From positions 2,604,303-2,660,808 of the forward strand of contig NC_090619.1 of assembly GCF_004359215.1 (NCBI RefSeq): a stretch of 56,506 nt of DNA, given 5' to 3'. Positions 11,244-23,140 of this stretch are shown here, one piece after another. Source of the DNA: Bremia lactucae (taxonomy: Eukaryota; Oomycota; Peronosporomycetes; Peronosporales; Peronosporaceae). The notes beneath the pieces were generated by a model, which ran no database searches, was not told the DNA's origin, and worked only from the letters and a program-made list of their open reading frames with translations. Within the stretch, counting starts at the first letter, position 1, and each line of letters starts with the position of its first letter. A program made the position numbers and the translations under genes.

Positions 11244-12024
11244 GCAGAATAATGTGTGCTGCACGCTTCAAATGTGCTTCATGAACAACCTGCTTTCGTG
11301 GTGATCGAGAAACTTGGTTGCTAGAAAGTTGTATTTTTAATGATAGTGACTGTTAACCGAGCTTTGTGCTCAATTGATACCAGTGTATGTCTCGGCTTCT
11401 CCGAAGCTCCTATAGATCGAAAAATAAGAAGATGAAATATTGATATTTTATCTTAGTATTTCTTCAATGAATTAGGCAAAAAGGCGAAATGACAAAAAGA
11501 TGACCACGAAATTTGAAATCGATCTATTCGATAATCGCCAAAAAGTGTATATGAACGAGAGAATAGATTGGCAGCAGTCCCTTTTAGATAGTTTATGAAT
11601 CAACAACCTTTCGAAAGTTTCTTGGACAGCACGAAAAGTATAATTCCTGCAACCTGGAAGCGTAAATAGCGTTACAAAACATGCTTGATTATTAATTGGG
11701 GAACTTTCATCGCTCACACAACATCGTTGAGCACATTGAAGCTTTCGCTTGAGATGGATTCTGCCACAATTATTGCACTCAATTTTCGATTGAATAAGCT
11801 GCGCGAGCATAACGAACGATTTGGTGGCCGCTCACAGTTATGGTATACATAATGCCTGACATGATCCCGCGCTTCCAAACGTTTTATGATGCCCTCTTAT
11901 TTGCCGTGGAAAGGAATAAATTAGTCCTACGCTTTTTCGCCGTATCAGGTACACAAATATATGCAAATATTCAAAACAGTAATATTTTCAAGAAATCACG
12001 AGTACAATTCTATAAACATATGGT
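11244..12024. other. Intergenic region with two unassigned open frames
   Basis: On the minus strand, 11810-11472 is an uninterrupted 112-codon frame from an ATG, with a Cys-rich start (ECNNCGRIHLKRKLQC, then CCV). I do not recognise it and give it low weight. On the plus strand, 11840-11950 reads MPDMIPRFQTFYDALLFAV ... LRFFAVSG followed by a GT donor, and might be a 5' exon of the hydroxylase gene at 12025. I found no acceptor that joins it in frame, so it is left out of that model. Confidence 0.35.
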
Positions 12025-12939
12025 ATGGTGTCCACAATACCTAGTGCGATTGGAATGAAATCGTCCGTGTCCATCATCTCCACGCTCCACTTTGTCTTTC
12101 GGCGCTTCATATATTATACGCTTATCAATGCATTTATCTGTAGCGTTGCGCTGGGAAGCTTCGTGACTGTGTCGTCGCTGACTGGAAAAGGCCTACTTAT
12201 TGTGCAAATTTATATTGCGACACTATTGCGAATACTGGCGCCGATTAAGTGGTTCGAGTGGATTGGAACGAAAAAGTCTCACATCAATGGAGCCAAACGA
12301 ATTCATCTCACAAAGATTCAAATTCAATCCATTTACTGGCGTATTTTGTGGCTCGTAGTGACTACGGAAGGCATCTCTTTCTGGTTTGCGAAGCAGACGG
12401 CTGTGCCGATGCAATCACATTTGACCTGGAAGTCTTTTATGCTAGAGTACGCCTCCTTTATTCCCAAGTCGCTGGTATTTGAGATCATTTTTGACTATTT
12501 TCACTATGCAATGCATCGGATGTGCCACTACAGCTCTTGGCTGTATGTGCACGTCCACAAACAGCACCATCGCCACATTCACCCGTGTCCTCTGTCAACA
12601 TATGAGCAAGACGGATTTGATTTATGCCTCACAAACGTTTTACCCTTTTGCCTTGCATGGACTCTTTGTTTTTCTTTCTCGGAAATTCAACTACATATGA
12701 TATTTGCCTACAAGGCATATGTGGAAGTTGCTGGCCATTCTGGCTTGGAGATAAAAGGCTTTTCATTTCCACAGATGCCACTGCTCAATTATTTTACAAG
12801 CTTTGGTCTCCGCGTGCATGACCACGACCTGCATCACACAATTCAACGTTGGAATTTTGCCAAACGCTTTTCGCTTTGGGACAAGATCTTTGGGACATTT
12901 CGACCTGGCAAACAGCTTTTGGACGATCGACAATATTAA
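12025..12939 (+). CDS. Fatty acid hydroxylase / sterol desaturase superfamily protein
   Basis: A membrane di-iron oxygenase of the ER, acting on a lipid substrate that cannot be told from sequence. The single exon gives 304 aa. The three His clusters are present: HYAMH (about 160-164, HX3H), HKQHH (178-182, HX2HH) and HDHDLHH (265-271, containing HX2HH), plus GHSG at 237-240 between the second and third. Hydrophobic segments lie at about 30-75, 105-125, 140-158 and 200-218. No catalytic His is missing. The ATG at 12025 is the first in frame after a stop; Met11 is an alternative. Many Peronosporales lack most of sterol synthesis (family knowledge), so a fatty-acid or sterol-uptake-related substrate is as likely as a sterol intermediate. 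Confidence 0.85.
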   Translation: MVSTIPSAIGMKSSVSIISTLHFVFRRFIYYTLINAFICSVALGSFVTVSSLTGKGLLIVQIYIATLLRILAPIKWFEWIGTKKSHINGAKRIHLTKIQIQSIYWRILWLVVTTEGISFWFAKQTAVPMQSHLTWKSFMLEYASFIPKSLVFEIIFDYFHYAMHRMCHYSSWLYVHVHKQHHRHIHPCPLSTYEQDGFDLCLTNVLPFCLAWTLCFSFSEIQLHMIFAYKAYVEVAGHSGLEIKGFSFPQMPLLNYFTSFGLRVHDHDLHHTIQRWNFAKRFSLWDKIFGTFRPGKQLLDDRQY

Positions 12940-13233
12940 CATCGTTATTTTAAATACATTTTTAGGATTAAGAGCGGATGAGTTTGGTCAATTGTCGTAC
13001 ATTTATCAGTAATTGAGCAATAAACAAGTTGAGATAAAGACGCGGCAAGGAATTGCAGCAGTGACAAGTAAAATCCTGAACATTTAGTTACTTCTATTTG
13101 CTGTCGAACAGAAGCTAGCTCAGGTATAATCTACGTGTAAGGAAATAGGTTATTAGAAGTTGCACAGATTCATACCCGACTAGCTAGGTATTTCTATTTC
13201 CTTTTTGAATGGCTGCTCATACGAATGGTATAT

Positions 13234-14288
<1,055 letters not shown>

Positions 14289-14621
14289 GATGAAGGTTTT
14301 TAAAAGGTTATTATCCATTAAAATGCAGAATTGTTTCAAAAGCCATACCATTGGCTATATCTAAATTACTAATGGATCCATCTTTCTCATACATTAATGC
14401 CTGCTATAACTATGTTGAAAACAATCATACGCCCGATGCTACACCGATCATAGCCGCCAGATTGACAAGCAAATGCAAAAGAAAAGGCAAGAAAGCTAGC
14501 GGGGCCGCGTAAAAAATCCAAAATTCGAACACTTATGTTAGTCCAACCTGATAGTATGCACCATTTAATGAAGACATAAACGTACCTGCTTTTGGTATAT
14601 AAAAGATCTTTACTACGTGCA
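14289..14621. other. Short gap with possible exon remnants cut by the LTR
   Basis: No complete gene. On the minus strand about 14512-14430 would read LAFLPFLLHLLVNLAAMIGV, a hydrophobic helix, and 14405-14320 would read LMYEKDGSISNLDIANGMAF. They look like exons of an unidentified membrane protein, now interrupted at 14622 by the family B LTR. They may equally be chance open frames. The region would also hold the UBE2T-like promoter. Confidence 0.3.
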
Positions 14622-15163
14622 TGTAATGGGGGTTATCATTACATGAAATTAAAATCTAAAGGTTGTTAATTAATATATCATCTAAAGGGTAGATAATATT
14701 TGGAGAATGTTACTTTACATAGTAAATATTCGGAAAGCTTATCAATTGGTAATATAGGCCATTATATCTACTTGCTCCGCGGTCCAGTCAGCACTGGACG
14801 CGCGCAAAGAGAGAGACAAATTAGACTTTATTACGTGTTTTGTATTAGTATATAATTAAGTTAATTTAAAATAGATAGAAACAGAAGAACTTTATTACAT
14901 TAAATTCAGCTTATTTTAACCCTCTTTAAAGCATGTGTTTTGAAGAGAGTCTTCCTCTTCACGTACTAGTGTACACTTCACTTACTAGTGTACACTTCAC
15001 ATACTAGTGTACACTTCACGTACCAGTGTGCACTTCACGTACTTGTGGAGGTGAGGTGACGTGTGGCACCACTTGCACTGAAGCAGTGCAAAGTGGACTT
15101 GTACTGAAGCAGTGCAAAGTGGACTTGTACTGAAGCAGTACAAGTCGGCAGTGCCCCGTTACA
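14622..15163 (+). repeat. 5' LTR of family B
   Basis: Starts TGTAATGGGGG at 14622 and ends CCGTTACA at 15163. It is followed by CCTGGTAGCACTTTG, a likely primer binding site (TGGTAGCAC) shared in form with families A and C. A diverged, shortened copy lies at about 53055-53493 inside the family A LTR. It contains two short tandem arrays near its 3' end. Confidence 0.8.
14958..15150 (+). repeat. Two tandem repeat arrays inside the family B LTR
   Basis: Array 1 (about 14958-15045) has four to five units of about 19 nt built on ACTAGTGTACACTTCAC, each holding the near-palindrome AGTGTACACT. Array 2 (about 15075-15150) repeats ACTTGTACTGAAGCAGTGC units of about 26 nt. The LTR copy at 53390-53490 holds a single contracted version of each. 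Such arrays in an LTR may bind regulators, but that is inference. Confidence 0.75.
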
Positions 15164-15233
15164 CCTGGTAGCACTTTGTAGTCCGTTTAAGAACCACAGT
15201 TCTATCATCTAACATGGAAATACGCATCACGTT

Positions 15234-16330
15234 TTGCGTGATAGCTACTACTTTCTACGTGACATAGAAAGGAGTGCGGTCAAGCGAATGAGTTCGAACG
15301 TAGGGAATGGTGCCATCTTGGCCATGCTGTCCGGTTTGGACAGAGATGCCCTCCATTCAGCCATCCCCAAGTTCATACAACTTGAACTTGACGAAGCAAA
15401 GGAGAAAACAGCCTTGCTTCATCAGCAAGGCTCTCAACAGGCAGAACAGTTGAGATTGCAACATGTACAGACCCCTGTACCAGGGATGACGCACACGCGT
15501 CGTCCAGTAACCTTAAATATTGACATATCTAAAAGAAGAGGAGTCAAAGATTACTCCCTTGAAGGTGGTCTGTCGAATTGGCCGATGCTATAGAGGCTCG
15601 TAACATCGTCGACAAGCAAATGCAAGTCGCATTTGCTCAAATTTGGCAGATCGTGCCAAAACTTTGGCACCTGGCCTCAAGTTGCACGACCCATGTGTAT
15701 TTGGCTCGCTAGGGGCTTTTAAAGCCCGGCTCAAACAGACGTTTGAACCACCAAGGGCTGAGTTCAGAGCTCGTTCAGAGCTTCTGAAACATAAGCAAGG
15801 CAAGCGTGATGCTCACGCTTATGCCTAGCATTTGCGACTCTTAGCGAGTTGTATCACGAACAATCCGGTTCAAGAATACACGTTTATTACGGTGTTCATG
15901 CGAGGTGTTACGGATAATCCCGTGAAGACCCATCTGTTCCGCATGGAACTGATACGCTTGAAGAAGCAATATCCGTTGCGGAACAGGAGGACTTTAGTTT
16001 GAGACAGGCTCAAGCTAGTTCGTTATCGTATCGTCCTCCGAGACGACAAGAGCTTAGAGTTCCAGAGCCTATGGACCTCTCTACGTCGAAAGCGAGACCT
16101 AGCTTTCAAGCAATAAGCGATTGCAGAGATGCAGTCGCTGTCAAAAGTTAGGTCACTACGCTCATCAGTGTAGTACTGCACGCCCAGTACCGAGGGGTAC
16201 TGAACATAACTATGGACCGAATGCCAAAAAGGGAAACGGTCGCGGTTCCGACGTCGTTGCGAAATCGCAACAACGAGGCGGACCGCCAAAAAGCGGTCGG
16301 GACCAGTAGGGGCGCAACGCCCTACTGATC
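15234..16330 (+). pseudogene. Gag of family B Ty3/gypsy, frame-broken
   Basis: Readable parts include an N-terminal region IERSAVKRMSSNVGN ... AMLSGLDRDALHS, a capsid-like stretch FGSLGAFKARLKQTFEPPRA and SELLKHKQGKRDAHAYA, then NPVKTHLFRMEL. A nucleocapsid zinc knuckle CSRCQKLGHYAHQC (CX2CX4HX4C) lies at about 16124-16165. Stops at 15591 and 15826 and frame changes break it. The same protein is encoded by the minus-strand copy at 28137-27240 and by fragments at 37440-38365. Confidence 0.8.
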
Positions 16331-17559
16331 CAGGAACCTTAAGAAAATGCAAATATCTTGACAAAAGTTGCTCCAGACGCACAATCATTATGTGTCTCTG
16401 CACCTGGCGATGAGGTATCCCTCATCACCGTGAAGTTAAAAGTGACAAATGATTTGTCACTCTGAGCCCTACTGAACTGTGGGGCGTCGAATAACTTTAT
16501 TAGTCGCCAGTCGCTAGAGGGTTGAAGGCTCAAATATGTTGAGCACGACATCTCCCAACGAGTATGCCGGTGCGTCTAGGGACAGGCGCATCGATAACAG
16601 TGATGAAACGCGTAGTGAAATTTCACTATAAGTTAAAGATTCACAGTACGATGATGATTTTATCGTACTGTTTTTAAATGACAAATTTGATGTCATCCTA
16701 GATTTACCTTGGCTCTGAAAATACGAGCCAAGGATCAGCTGGCAACATCGGTACGTAAAGATGCCTGCCACTTGTTCATCAGATGGTTATCTGATGAAAA
16801 TCTTGGAGCGTCCACAAGCGTGTTGATGTACTACTAGTGAGTGCGATAGCCTCACTCACTTGTGGTACGGTCGTTAGTACGACTGCACAAGATCACAGTG
16901 TGATTACTCATCACACTGTGGAGTCAGCTGTCGGTGGCTGTGTGAATGCACATACAGCGCCGAAGGTCCACCACTCGGATTAGTCGAGTAGATTGAGAGA
17001 TGTATGTACGCCTAGCGGGCAACATTCAACTAAAATAGCAGTAGCCCAAAAGAGACAACACGATGATCCTAAGTCGAGTAGAGAGTCGACCGTAGAGGAC
17101 CCGACTGTGATAGCGCATTCAAAGTCGGAAGCTGTTGAGAGAATAAGTCCCCACGTACTTGAGGAGAAAGCTCCTAAATAGTTAATGTTAAAGTGACTAG
17201 ACTTCAGCATCCCGAGGGATTACTCCCTTGGCAGCCTGTGGAAAGAGGGTCCAGGAAGAAACCGAGACGTTGAATGTCTTGGTTAATGACGGATCAAGAG
17301 TAGGCGCTTATACTCTTGATCTGTATGCGCCTCCAAAGTTAACATCGGAGATAACTCTATTACCAACCCTAGAATCTAAACGGTTCTTGAGAAATCTGCA
17401 TTGTGGTAGAATCAAGCAGATCTGCTAACTCGTCACTGATAGCGAATACGTAACCGATTTTTGGTCAGCGGTAATTTTTGCAGAGAACGAACGGTTCTCA
17501 GCAGGTCATCGATGGATGAAAGTGTACTCGATGTGAAGACTCGGATTGAGAGATATACT
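16331..17559 (+). pseudogene. Protease and linker region of family B (strongly decayed)
   Basis: Position within the element and comparison with the better-preserved plus-strand segment at 25090-26550 identify this as protease and linker. Matching phrases include NNFISRQSLEG (about 16490-16520), DSQYDDDFIVL (about 16650) and KFDVILDLPWL (about 16680-16715). The catalytic DSG of the protease is not intact here. The rest, 16800-17559, is a variable linker with short open frames and no recognisable domain. Confidence 0.6.
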
Positions 17560-19040
17560 ACTCAATCCTGGAAGCCAGTTAAGACAAATCCTTTATACAA
17601 AGATTTGATTGAATTCGGGGATGTATTCCTTGAAGCAATTTCATGTGAGTTGCCTAAGGGATAAGGCACTCGACATGAGATCGAGCTCAAACCGGACTCG
17701 AAGTACTGTTTCATGAAGCAGTGGCCACTGCCTCGTGAACAAGTACTTGCGATCGATAAATTCGTTATCGATCGATTAAAAGCGGGCCATGCAAGGGAGT
17801 CAACCTCTTCCATAGCCCTCCAACCTCTGTGTACGAAAAGCCACAGGTTGGTGGCGGGTAGCTCACGCATTCAATAAATTAAACGTTGCAACGGTACCGG
17901 CTCAAATGCCGATACCATGAAAAGACGTTATCATTGATGGGATGTCAAAGACTACTATGTTTTTGTCATTGGATCTGATGGATGGATTCTATCAGATCCT
18001 TATGCGTGAACAAGATATCCCGTTCACAGCAGTAAGCACCTCAAGCGGTATGCTATGGGAGTGGCTAGTTATACGATAGGGACTTAGTAATGCCCCCGCG
18101 ACGTTTAAGAGATGTGTAACCAAGAAGACATCATCAAAATAACTCAGTGCAAAATCCCCGCCGATATGTTGAGATCGGTAAAATAACTCGGTGCAAATTT
18201 CCGCCGATCTGTTAAGATCGGTCGAGTTATTTTGATGATGTCTTCGCTCATAGCAGGGAAAGTCAAACGCTAAAATACATCGTATTCACGTCCGAAAGGT
18301 TGTTACACTTATACGTAAGCACAAGTTGTACGCAAACCTCGAGAAGTGTATATATCCGCTGCATGCGAAATACCACTTTTCTGGGTGCATCGTCGGGAAA
18401 GACGACGTGCGCCCTGATCCCGAAAAGACCAAGGCAATTACCGACTGGCCAGTCCCAGTCGATGTCAAGGGACTTTAAAAGTTCCTTGGGCTAGCGGCGT
18501 ACTTGCACAAGTACTTACGCAATTTATGCCGAGATGACAGTTGACCTCTCTCGTCTCTTGAAAAAAAGACGAGAAATGGTTATGGAACGCTGATTGTCAG
18601 CGTTTAATTTTGACATCAAGCAAGATTGATGCAATCATCCATCTTGGCGATTGCAGATCAAGACAGGCCATTCCATGTGGTCTGTGACGCCAGCTGTTTC
18701 GCAATCGGCTGTGCGTTAATGCAATACGATTTGGACGGCGCGGAGCGTGGCGTCTGTTACTAATTGTGTCACTGCAACCAGCTGAAGGCAATTACCCAGT
18801 GCATGACAAGGATCGCCATGCCAAGAAATATGCACTGGCTAAATTTAGGGTCTATCTCCGAGGAGATAGACCGTTCATCGTATATACGGACCATGCGTCA
18901 TTACGCACGGCCGTAAACAGCCCACACCTCTCGCAAAGATAATGGCGAGGTGGCTATCCTTCTTCATGGAGTATAATGTCATCGTGGAATATAAATCAGG
19001 ACGACTTAATGTCGTTGCTGATGCGTTGGCACGGTGACTG
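17560..19040 (+). pseudogene. Reverse transcriptase and RNase H of family B, frame-broken
   Basis: RT signatures in order: KYCFMKQWPLPREQ (about 17700), TTMFLSLDLMDGFYQILM (about 17950), MLWEWLVIR and GLSNAPATFKRCVT (about 18050-18120), then YFDDVFAHSR at about 18228-18257 after the hairpin insert. RNase H is seen as NYPVHDKDRHAKKYALAKFR (about 18793), PFIVYTDHASLRTAVNSPHL (about 18870) and a stretch near 18970-19035 matching the RNase H end. Frameshifts and stops are frequent, so no active enzyme can be made. Confidence 0.8.
18125..18244 (+). repeat. Inverted-repeat hairpin at the RT YFDD motif (copy 1)
   Basis: Positions 18125-18145 and 18224-18244 are perfect 21-bp inverted repeats. The right arm encodes the RT catalytic core (TATTTTGATGATGTC, YFDDV). 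Between the arms lie two tandem units of about 44 nt (18136-18179 and 18180-18222), each starting AAAATAACTC and ending in a small palindrome CCGAT...ATCGG. It sits directly after the codons for NAPATFKRCVT and destroys the reading frame at the active site. A related hairpin is at the same place in the minus-strand copy (26881-26970). Confidence 0.9.
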
Positions 19041-19149
19041 CGCACTCCAACAGGGAAAATAACCCCACTGTTGCAGCCCTCATATCAAGTGTTCCGTCGT
19101 CAACTTTGTTTGATGACATAAGAAACCCTCCACAGAAGATAAAGACCTT

Positions 19150-21070
19150 CTGCGTTTAATGAATCATATGATGAATCCATCCAGTAAACCTTTCAAAGAT
19201 TTATCGGCTTTATATCGATCGTCATCAGATCGATACACAACACGCAACGGCTTACTGTACTACACAGCCGTTGCCAGCGACACTCCACGTGTCGTCGTCC
19301 GAACTCACAATAGTTTGCGCTTACGCATTATGTGTGAGTGTCACGATGTACCAACAAGTGGGCATTGTCGACGTGAGAAAACTTATCTCACAGTAAGTTA
19401 CGACTTTTACTGACCCCGCCAGTATCAGTTCATGCGCAAGTACATTCATGCTTGCGAAGTGTTTCAACGGGTGAATCCTAGCCCTTCGTCCTGTGCACCT
19501 CTCCAATCTCTACCACTTCCGGCAGAATGCTGGCAGTCCTTATCTATGGACTTCGCCTTCGGATTTCCCGAAGACGATTACAAAAAGAATGGGATCCTCG
19601 TTTTTGTAGACAGATTCAGCAAGATAGACATCTTTTGCAAGACCCGAGTCAATCACGGCTCCGGGCTGTGCCCGTGTCTTTATCGACACGGTATTCAGAC
19701 TCCACGGTTTACCCCTTTCTGAACTGATCTCCGATAGAGGTCCACGGTTTCACGGTGGAGTTTTGGCAATCCGTGTTCCGATCTCTATGAATACGGTGAT
19801 TATGTCAACATCTGATCATCCAGAGACAGATGGTCTGACGGGCGCCTTTCAAGAGATACTTTCAGGTTACGTCCAATCGTATCCAAATTGGAGCGAGTCT
19901 TACCGATGGTCGAATTCGCCATCAACAATTCCGTGCATGCATCGACAACACGTACCCACCCAAATTAAGGGATCCTCTAGCTTAAGGGAGGAGGGGGGGG
20001 GACTCGCACGAGCAGAACCAACTCTGGCTCATGCTCAGCAGGCGTCCAAGTTTTCAACGACGCAAATGATGTCGATGGCGAAGCGATTGAGATCGAAAAA
20101 GAGAAAGATCTTATGGCAATGCGCACAAAAAGCACTTAAAAAGACAAAACAAATGAGTCAGCTTGGGAATTCTGCTGGCTCAAGAATCAGAAGTTCATTC
20201 CGTACAAGATTCCTTTGCTAACGCAGTGGACCGGCAGAAACGGAACGCAGACAAACATGGACGAGCAAACTCTTCCTTCATTTAAAACTAATGATCTATT
20301 ACTACCGATTATTTGAATTTAATAATCCTTGGTACTGTCTACAGTAAACTTACGTAAGCATGTAGTCACTATGTGGGTAGTAGTAAACTACCACCCAAGT
20401 TCATTGGGCCATTCCGGTACTGCATCGCAGAGGCAATGCGTACACGATAGAATTGCCACGAAGGTTGCGAACGCATCCTACGTTTTACGTTGGTCGGCTC
20501 CGCCCGTACTATCAGTGCGCGGTTTCTTCTGCGGACGGATCTGACCACCACATTCTTAAAATCCCCAGAAGATTTTTGTTATCACGAACCAGACTCTCAT
20601 GTTAAGTTTGGAGATTCTCATGCCGAATCCGAAGTTCCTCAAAATCGTGATGAGCTGACGACAGCTCGTCACGAAGAGCGTGATACTTCCGTTTTTACTC
20701 CAACATTGAGCACGCACTTTTCGAACGGTCTTCCAACCGTTCGATACAGTGGGTCGGCACCGTAGGTTCCAACGAGTGACGCTTACTGCGCTCGTGATCA
20801 AGACCCTCCTCCAATACATGGAGGTATTGGTCGAGTTTGTCGATATTCGACTCCAGATCCGACACATTGGTCGGATGTAATTATCTCTCCTCCACCACAA
20901 CCATTGGTGGACTTCCACGGTGGTCAACGTTTCCTTGTGGAACGCATCGTTAACCGCGGTGATGTTAAGGGGCAGCAAACGAATTATCTGGTTCATTGGC
21001 GCAGTTATCCACCTTCTCATGGCAGCTGGGAGCCTTGGTCCCAGCTATTTGCTGAGTTGAGAACCTCGTC
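19150..21070 (+). pseudogene. Integrase with C-terminal chromodomain, family B, frame-broken
   Basis: The zinc-binding end (KYIHACEVFQRVNPSPSSCA) is followed by the core with SMDFAFGFPEDD (first Asp) and LVFVDRFSK, then SDRGPRF (second Asp) and TDGLTGAFQEIL, where the catalytic Glu expected in TDGQTE is lost. A GPY-like region occurs at about 20340-20420 (STVNLRKHVVT). A chromodomain lies at about 20925-21050 (FLVERIVNRGDVKG, NYLVHWRSYPPSHGSWEPW). Chromodomains guide integration towards modified histones in chromoviruses. Many stops are present. Confidence 0.8.
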
Positions 21071-21949
21071 CGTCAGTTTGACGAGACCCATCCGATGGAT
21101 CATAAGGTATATCGGAAAATACGCGCACCTGGCGCTTGTAAATTGATTGCAAAATGTCAATCGCATTGCGAATCTCGATAGAGATGCAAGCCCTTCTCAA
21201 GAATGACGAAAGGAAAAAAACATCCCCTTTCACTCGTTTCGTGTTGTCGACACAACACGGACAGGGATCACCCCACGTGAGGCATGAAAGTCCTGCCTCA
21301 CAAGACAACCGATGCAGTATAAATCTTGCAATGGCTGGAGTTCATTTTTGAAACTTTACGCGACTTGCGTTAAGGTTTTGAAGCTAGGCTTCGCGTCCGA
21401 TGTCTTTGACATTGCGAATAAACGCGTTCTAGGCTTGCATCAACGAGTTTTTATCTCGCTTGTTGTTGCCACTGTACCATCGATGCTTAAAAAACATCCA
21501 GATTGATATCTTCTTCAGCGCGAAAGTTTTTCGCGCTGGGATCAAGGCCATGTAGCTTTGTCGCAATAAATAAGGGAAATTTATTGTGAGGAGTAGTCTC
21601 TCCAGACAAGCTATTGACTAGCTGTTCGGGCAAAAGCCACGGCTTCTTCTCAGGGGAAAGACCAGATCTGTTATTGTCGTCACACCCACTGAAGAAGGGG
21701 TGCAACAACTACAACAAATTACGATGGCTTACGCCATCGTCATCACCACGCACAGGAACAAGTGCGGGTGACGGCATGGGAGACGGTGCTGGCGACGGGG
21801 AATCATCCTCATCGTCAGAACCAAACATACTATAGCGAATGCTTATAGCAGGTCTACCCGATTGAACCCCCTCATTCGAAGGCTCATAGTCAGCCGCCTG
21901 ACGACAGGCAGGCGACTGTTTCGCTCTCCCCGAGCCGGCCATCTTCCGA

Positions 21950-23140
21950 CTCGCATTCATAGTCGACCGTTAAAGAGGGGTCGTGAGACCGACCCCTCTT
22001 TGGGGAATACGTCACCTCCTACTTCCATTGAAGGTGACTGAGATATGTCATCTGTTGATGCTTATGCAGGTGATGGGTCCAAGTCACCTGCTACACCAGT
22101 TGTAGGTAACCTGTCCATCCTTTGCCCGCTCACTAGTGTCCCACCGATGCCGGAAAAAGGGAATGACGAAGATTTCCGTTTCATCCTCACTAGGCTTGTG
22201 AAGCCTGGATGAGTCGACTAATGGAATGTGGTATCGATCGTTGGTAATACCAATCAAACGAGCAAGGTTACCCTTAGAGGGCAATCAAGGCTTTTTTCCG
22301 GGACCGAGTCGCAACGTATTGTGATCCCTCTTTAGTTGACTCATAATAACGTTAATACTGACATGGCTCTCGGAGTGCAGGTCATGCCCTTAAAATCCTC
22401 ATGAAGGACGCTTATCTCTTACCAGGTTCATCGATGGATTTAGAACCTCCAATTCTTTTACGAGGGCGGGAAGCGCTCGCTCTGATGAACCCTCTGTCGA
22501 GGAGGATGGGTCTCGTCGTACTGCTAAGCAAGACCCGGCACGTCAATCATTAGTTGAAAACGAGGTTCCCAACTAGCATGCGAGGGTGGATACCGTCGAC
22601 AACGAACGAGAAAACTCGTTGGAACCCCCTTATCCTCACAATGGTTCCAGAGGGTTCAGCAAGAATATGCTTCTCAGCACTCGAATCCGTCAATGGATGT
22701 GGATGGGGAGGAAAAATAGGATACACCTCGTTTGACGAACCCGAATCAACGTCGTGATTTGGATCACACACTTCACTAATGAGGGATGAAAGTGCTCGCG
22801 AGCGATCCCTTCGCCGCGAGTTAGCGGTGACGGTTGATGTTGTTTCTCGTGACCAGTTGAGAAATTGTGCGCATGTTGCGACTAATCAACTGGCAAACGA
22901 AAGGACACATCAGGCGTGCTGGTGACAGCTCGTCAGACGGTCTCTTTCTTGGAAGAAAGAGTGAAACGTCTGGTTCATGAGAATCAGACTCTGTCCTAGA
23001 AACTATACGGCTTTGGCTCGGGACCATGAGGCTTTAGCTCGAGACCATCGGGTTTTGATGGACCCCCTAAAATGTTCCGGTATAATTCGGAATCGGGAAG
23101 CTCGTACTGATGTACGGGCGTACTACATCGTCAAGCAACA
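21950..23140 (+). pseudogene. Extra 3' open-reading region of family B, coiled-coil end
   Basis: Downstream of the chromodomain a sense reading with stops gives SSVDAYAGDGSKSPATPVVG, PPMPEKGNDEDFRFILTRLV, NTNQTSKVTLRGQSRLFSG and finally a heptad-rich stretch RQTVSFLEERVKRLVHENQT (about 22930-22990), then YTALARDHEALARDHRVLMD (about 23005-23060) with an internal ALARDH repeat. It is not gag, pol or a known envelope type that I recognise. Its function is unknown; it might be a second structural ORF or a captured host piece. Frame changes were assumed by eye. Confidence 0.4.

Larger units (their letters stand above)
14622..23140 (+). mobile_element. Ty3/gypsy chromovirus-like element, family B (decayed)
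   Basis: The order is LTR, primer-binding-like site, gag with a zinc knuckle, protease, RT, RNase H, integrase, GPY-like region, chromodomain, then a long 3' region with an extra open-reading region. Every domain contains stops or frameshifts. RT is further interrupted by a hairpin at its catalytic motif (18125-18244), and the integrase catalytic Glu is lost. No matching 3' LTR is found; the element ends about 23140, where a minus-strand copy of the same family begins. It is therefore a truncated, non-autonomous fossil. Confidence 0.85.

Noticed and set aside
14958..15150. CRISPR-like array in the tandem repeats
   Set aside because: Units are contiguous without unique spacers, they lie inside an LTR, and the genome is eukaryotic.
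18125..18244. Interpretation of the RT hairpin as an ordinary MITE insertion
   Set aside because: The arm sequence itself encodes the RT YFDDV residues, so it derives from RT and not from an unrelated element. No separate target duplication is visible. Kept only as an alternative to test.
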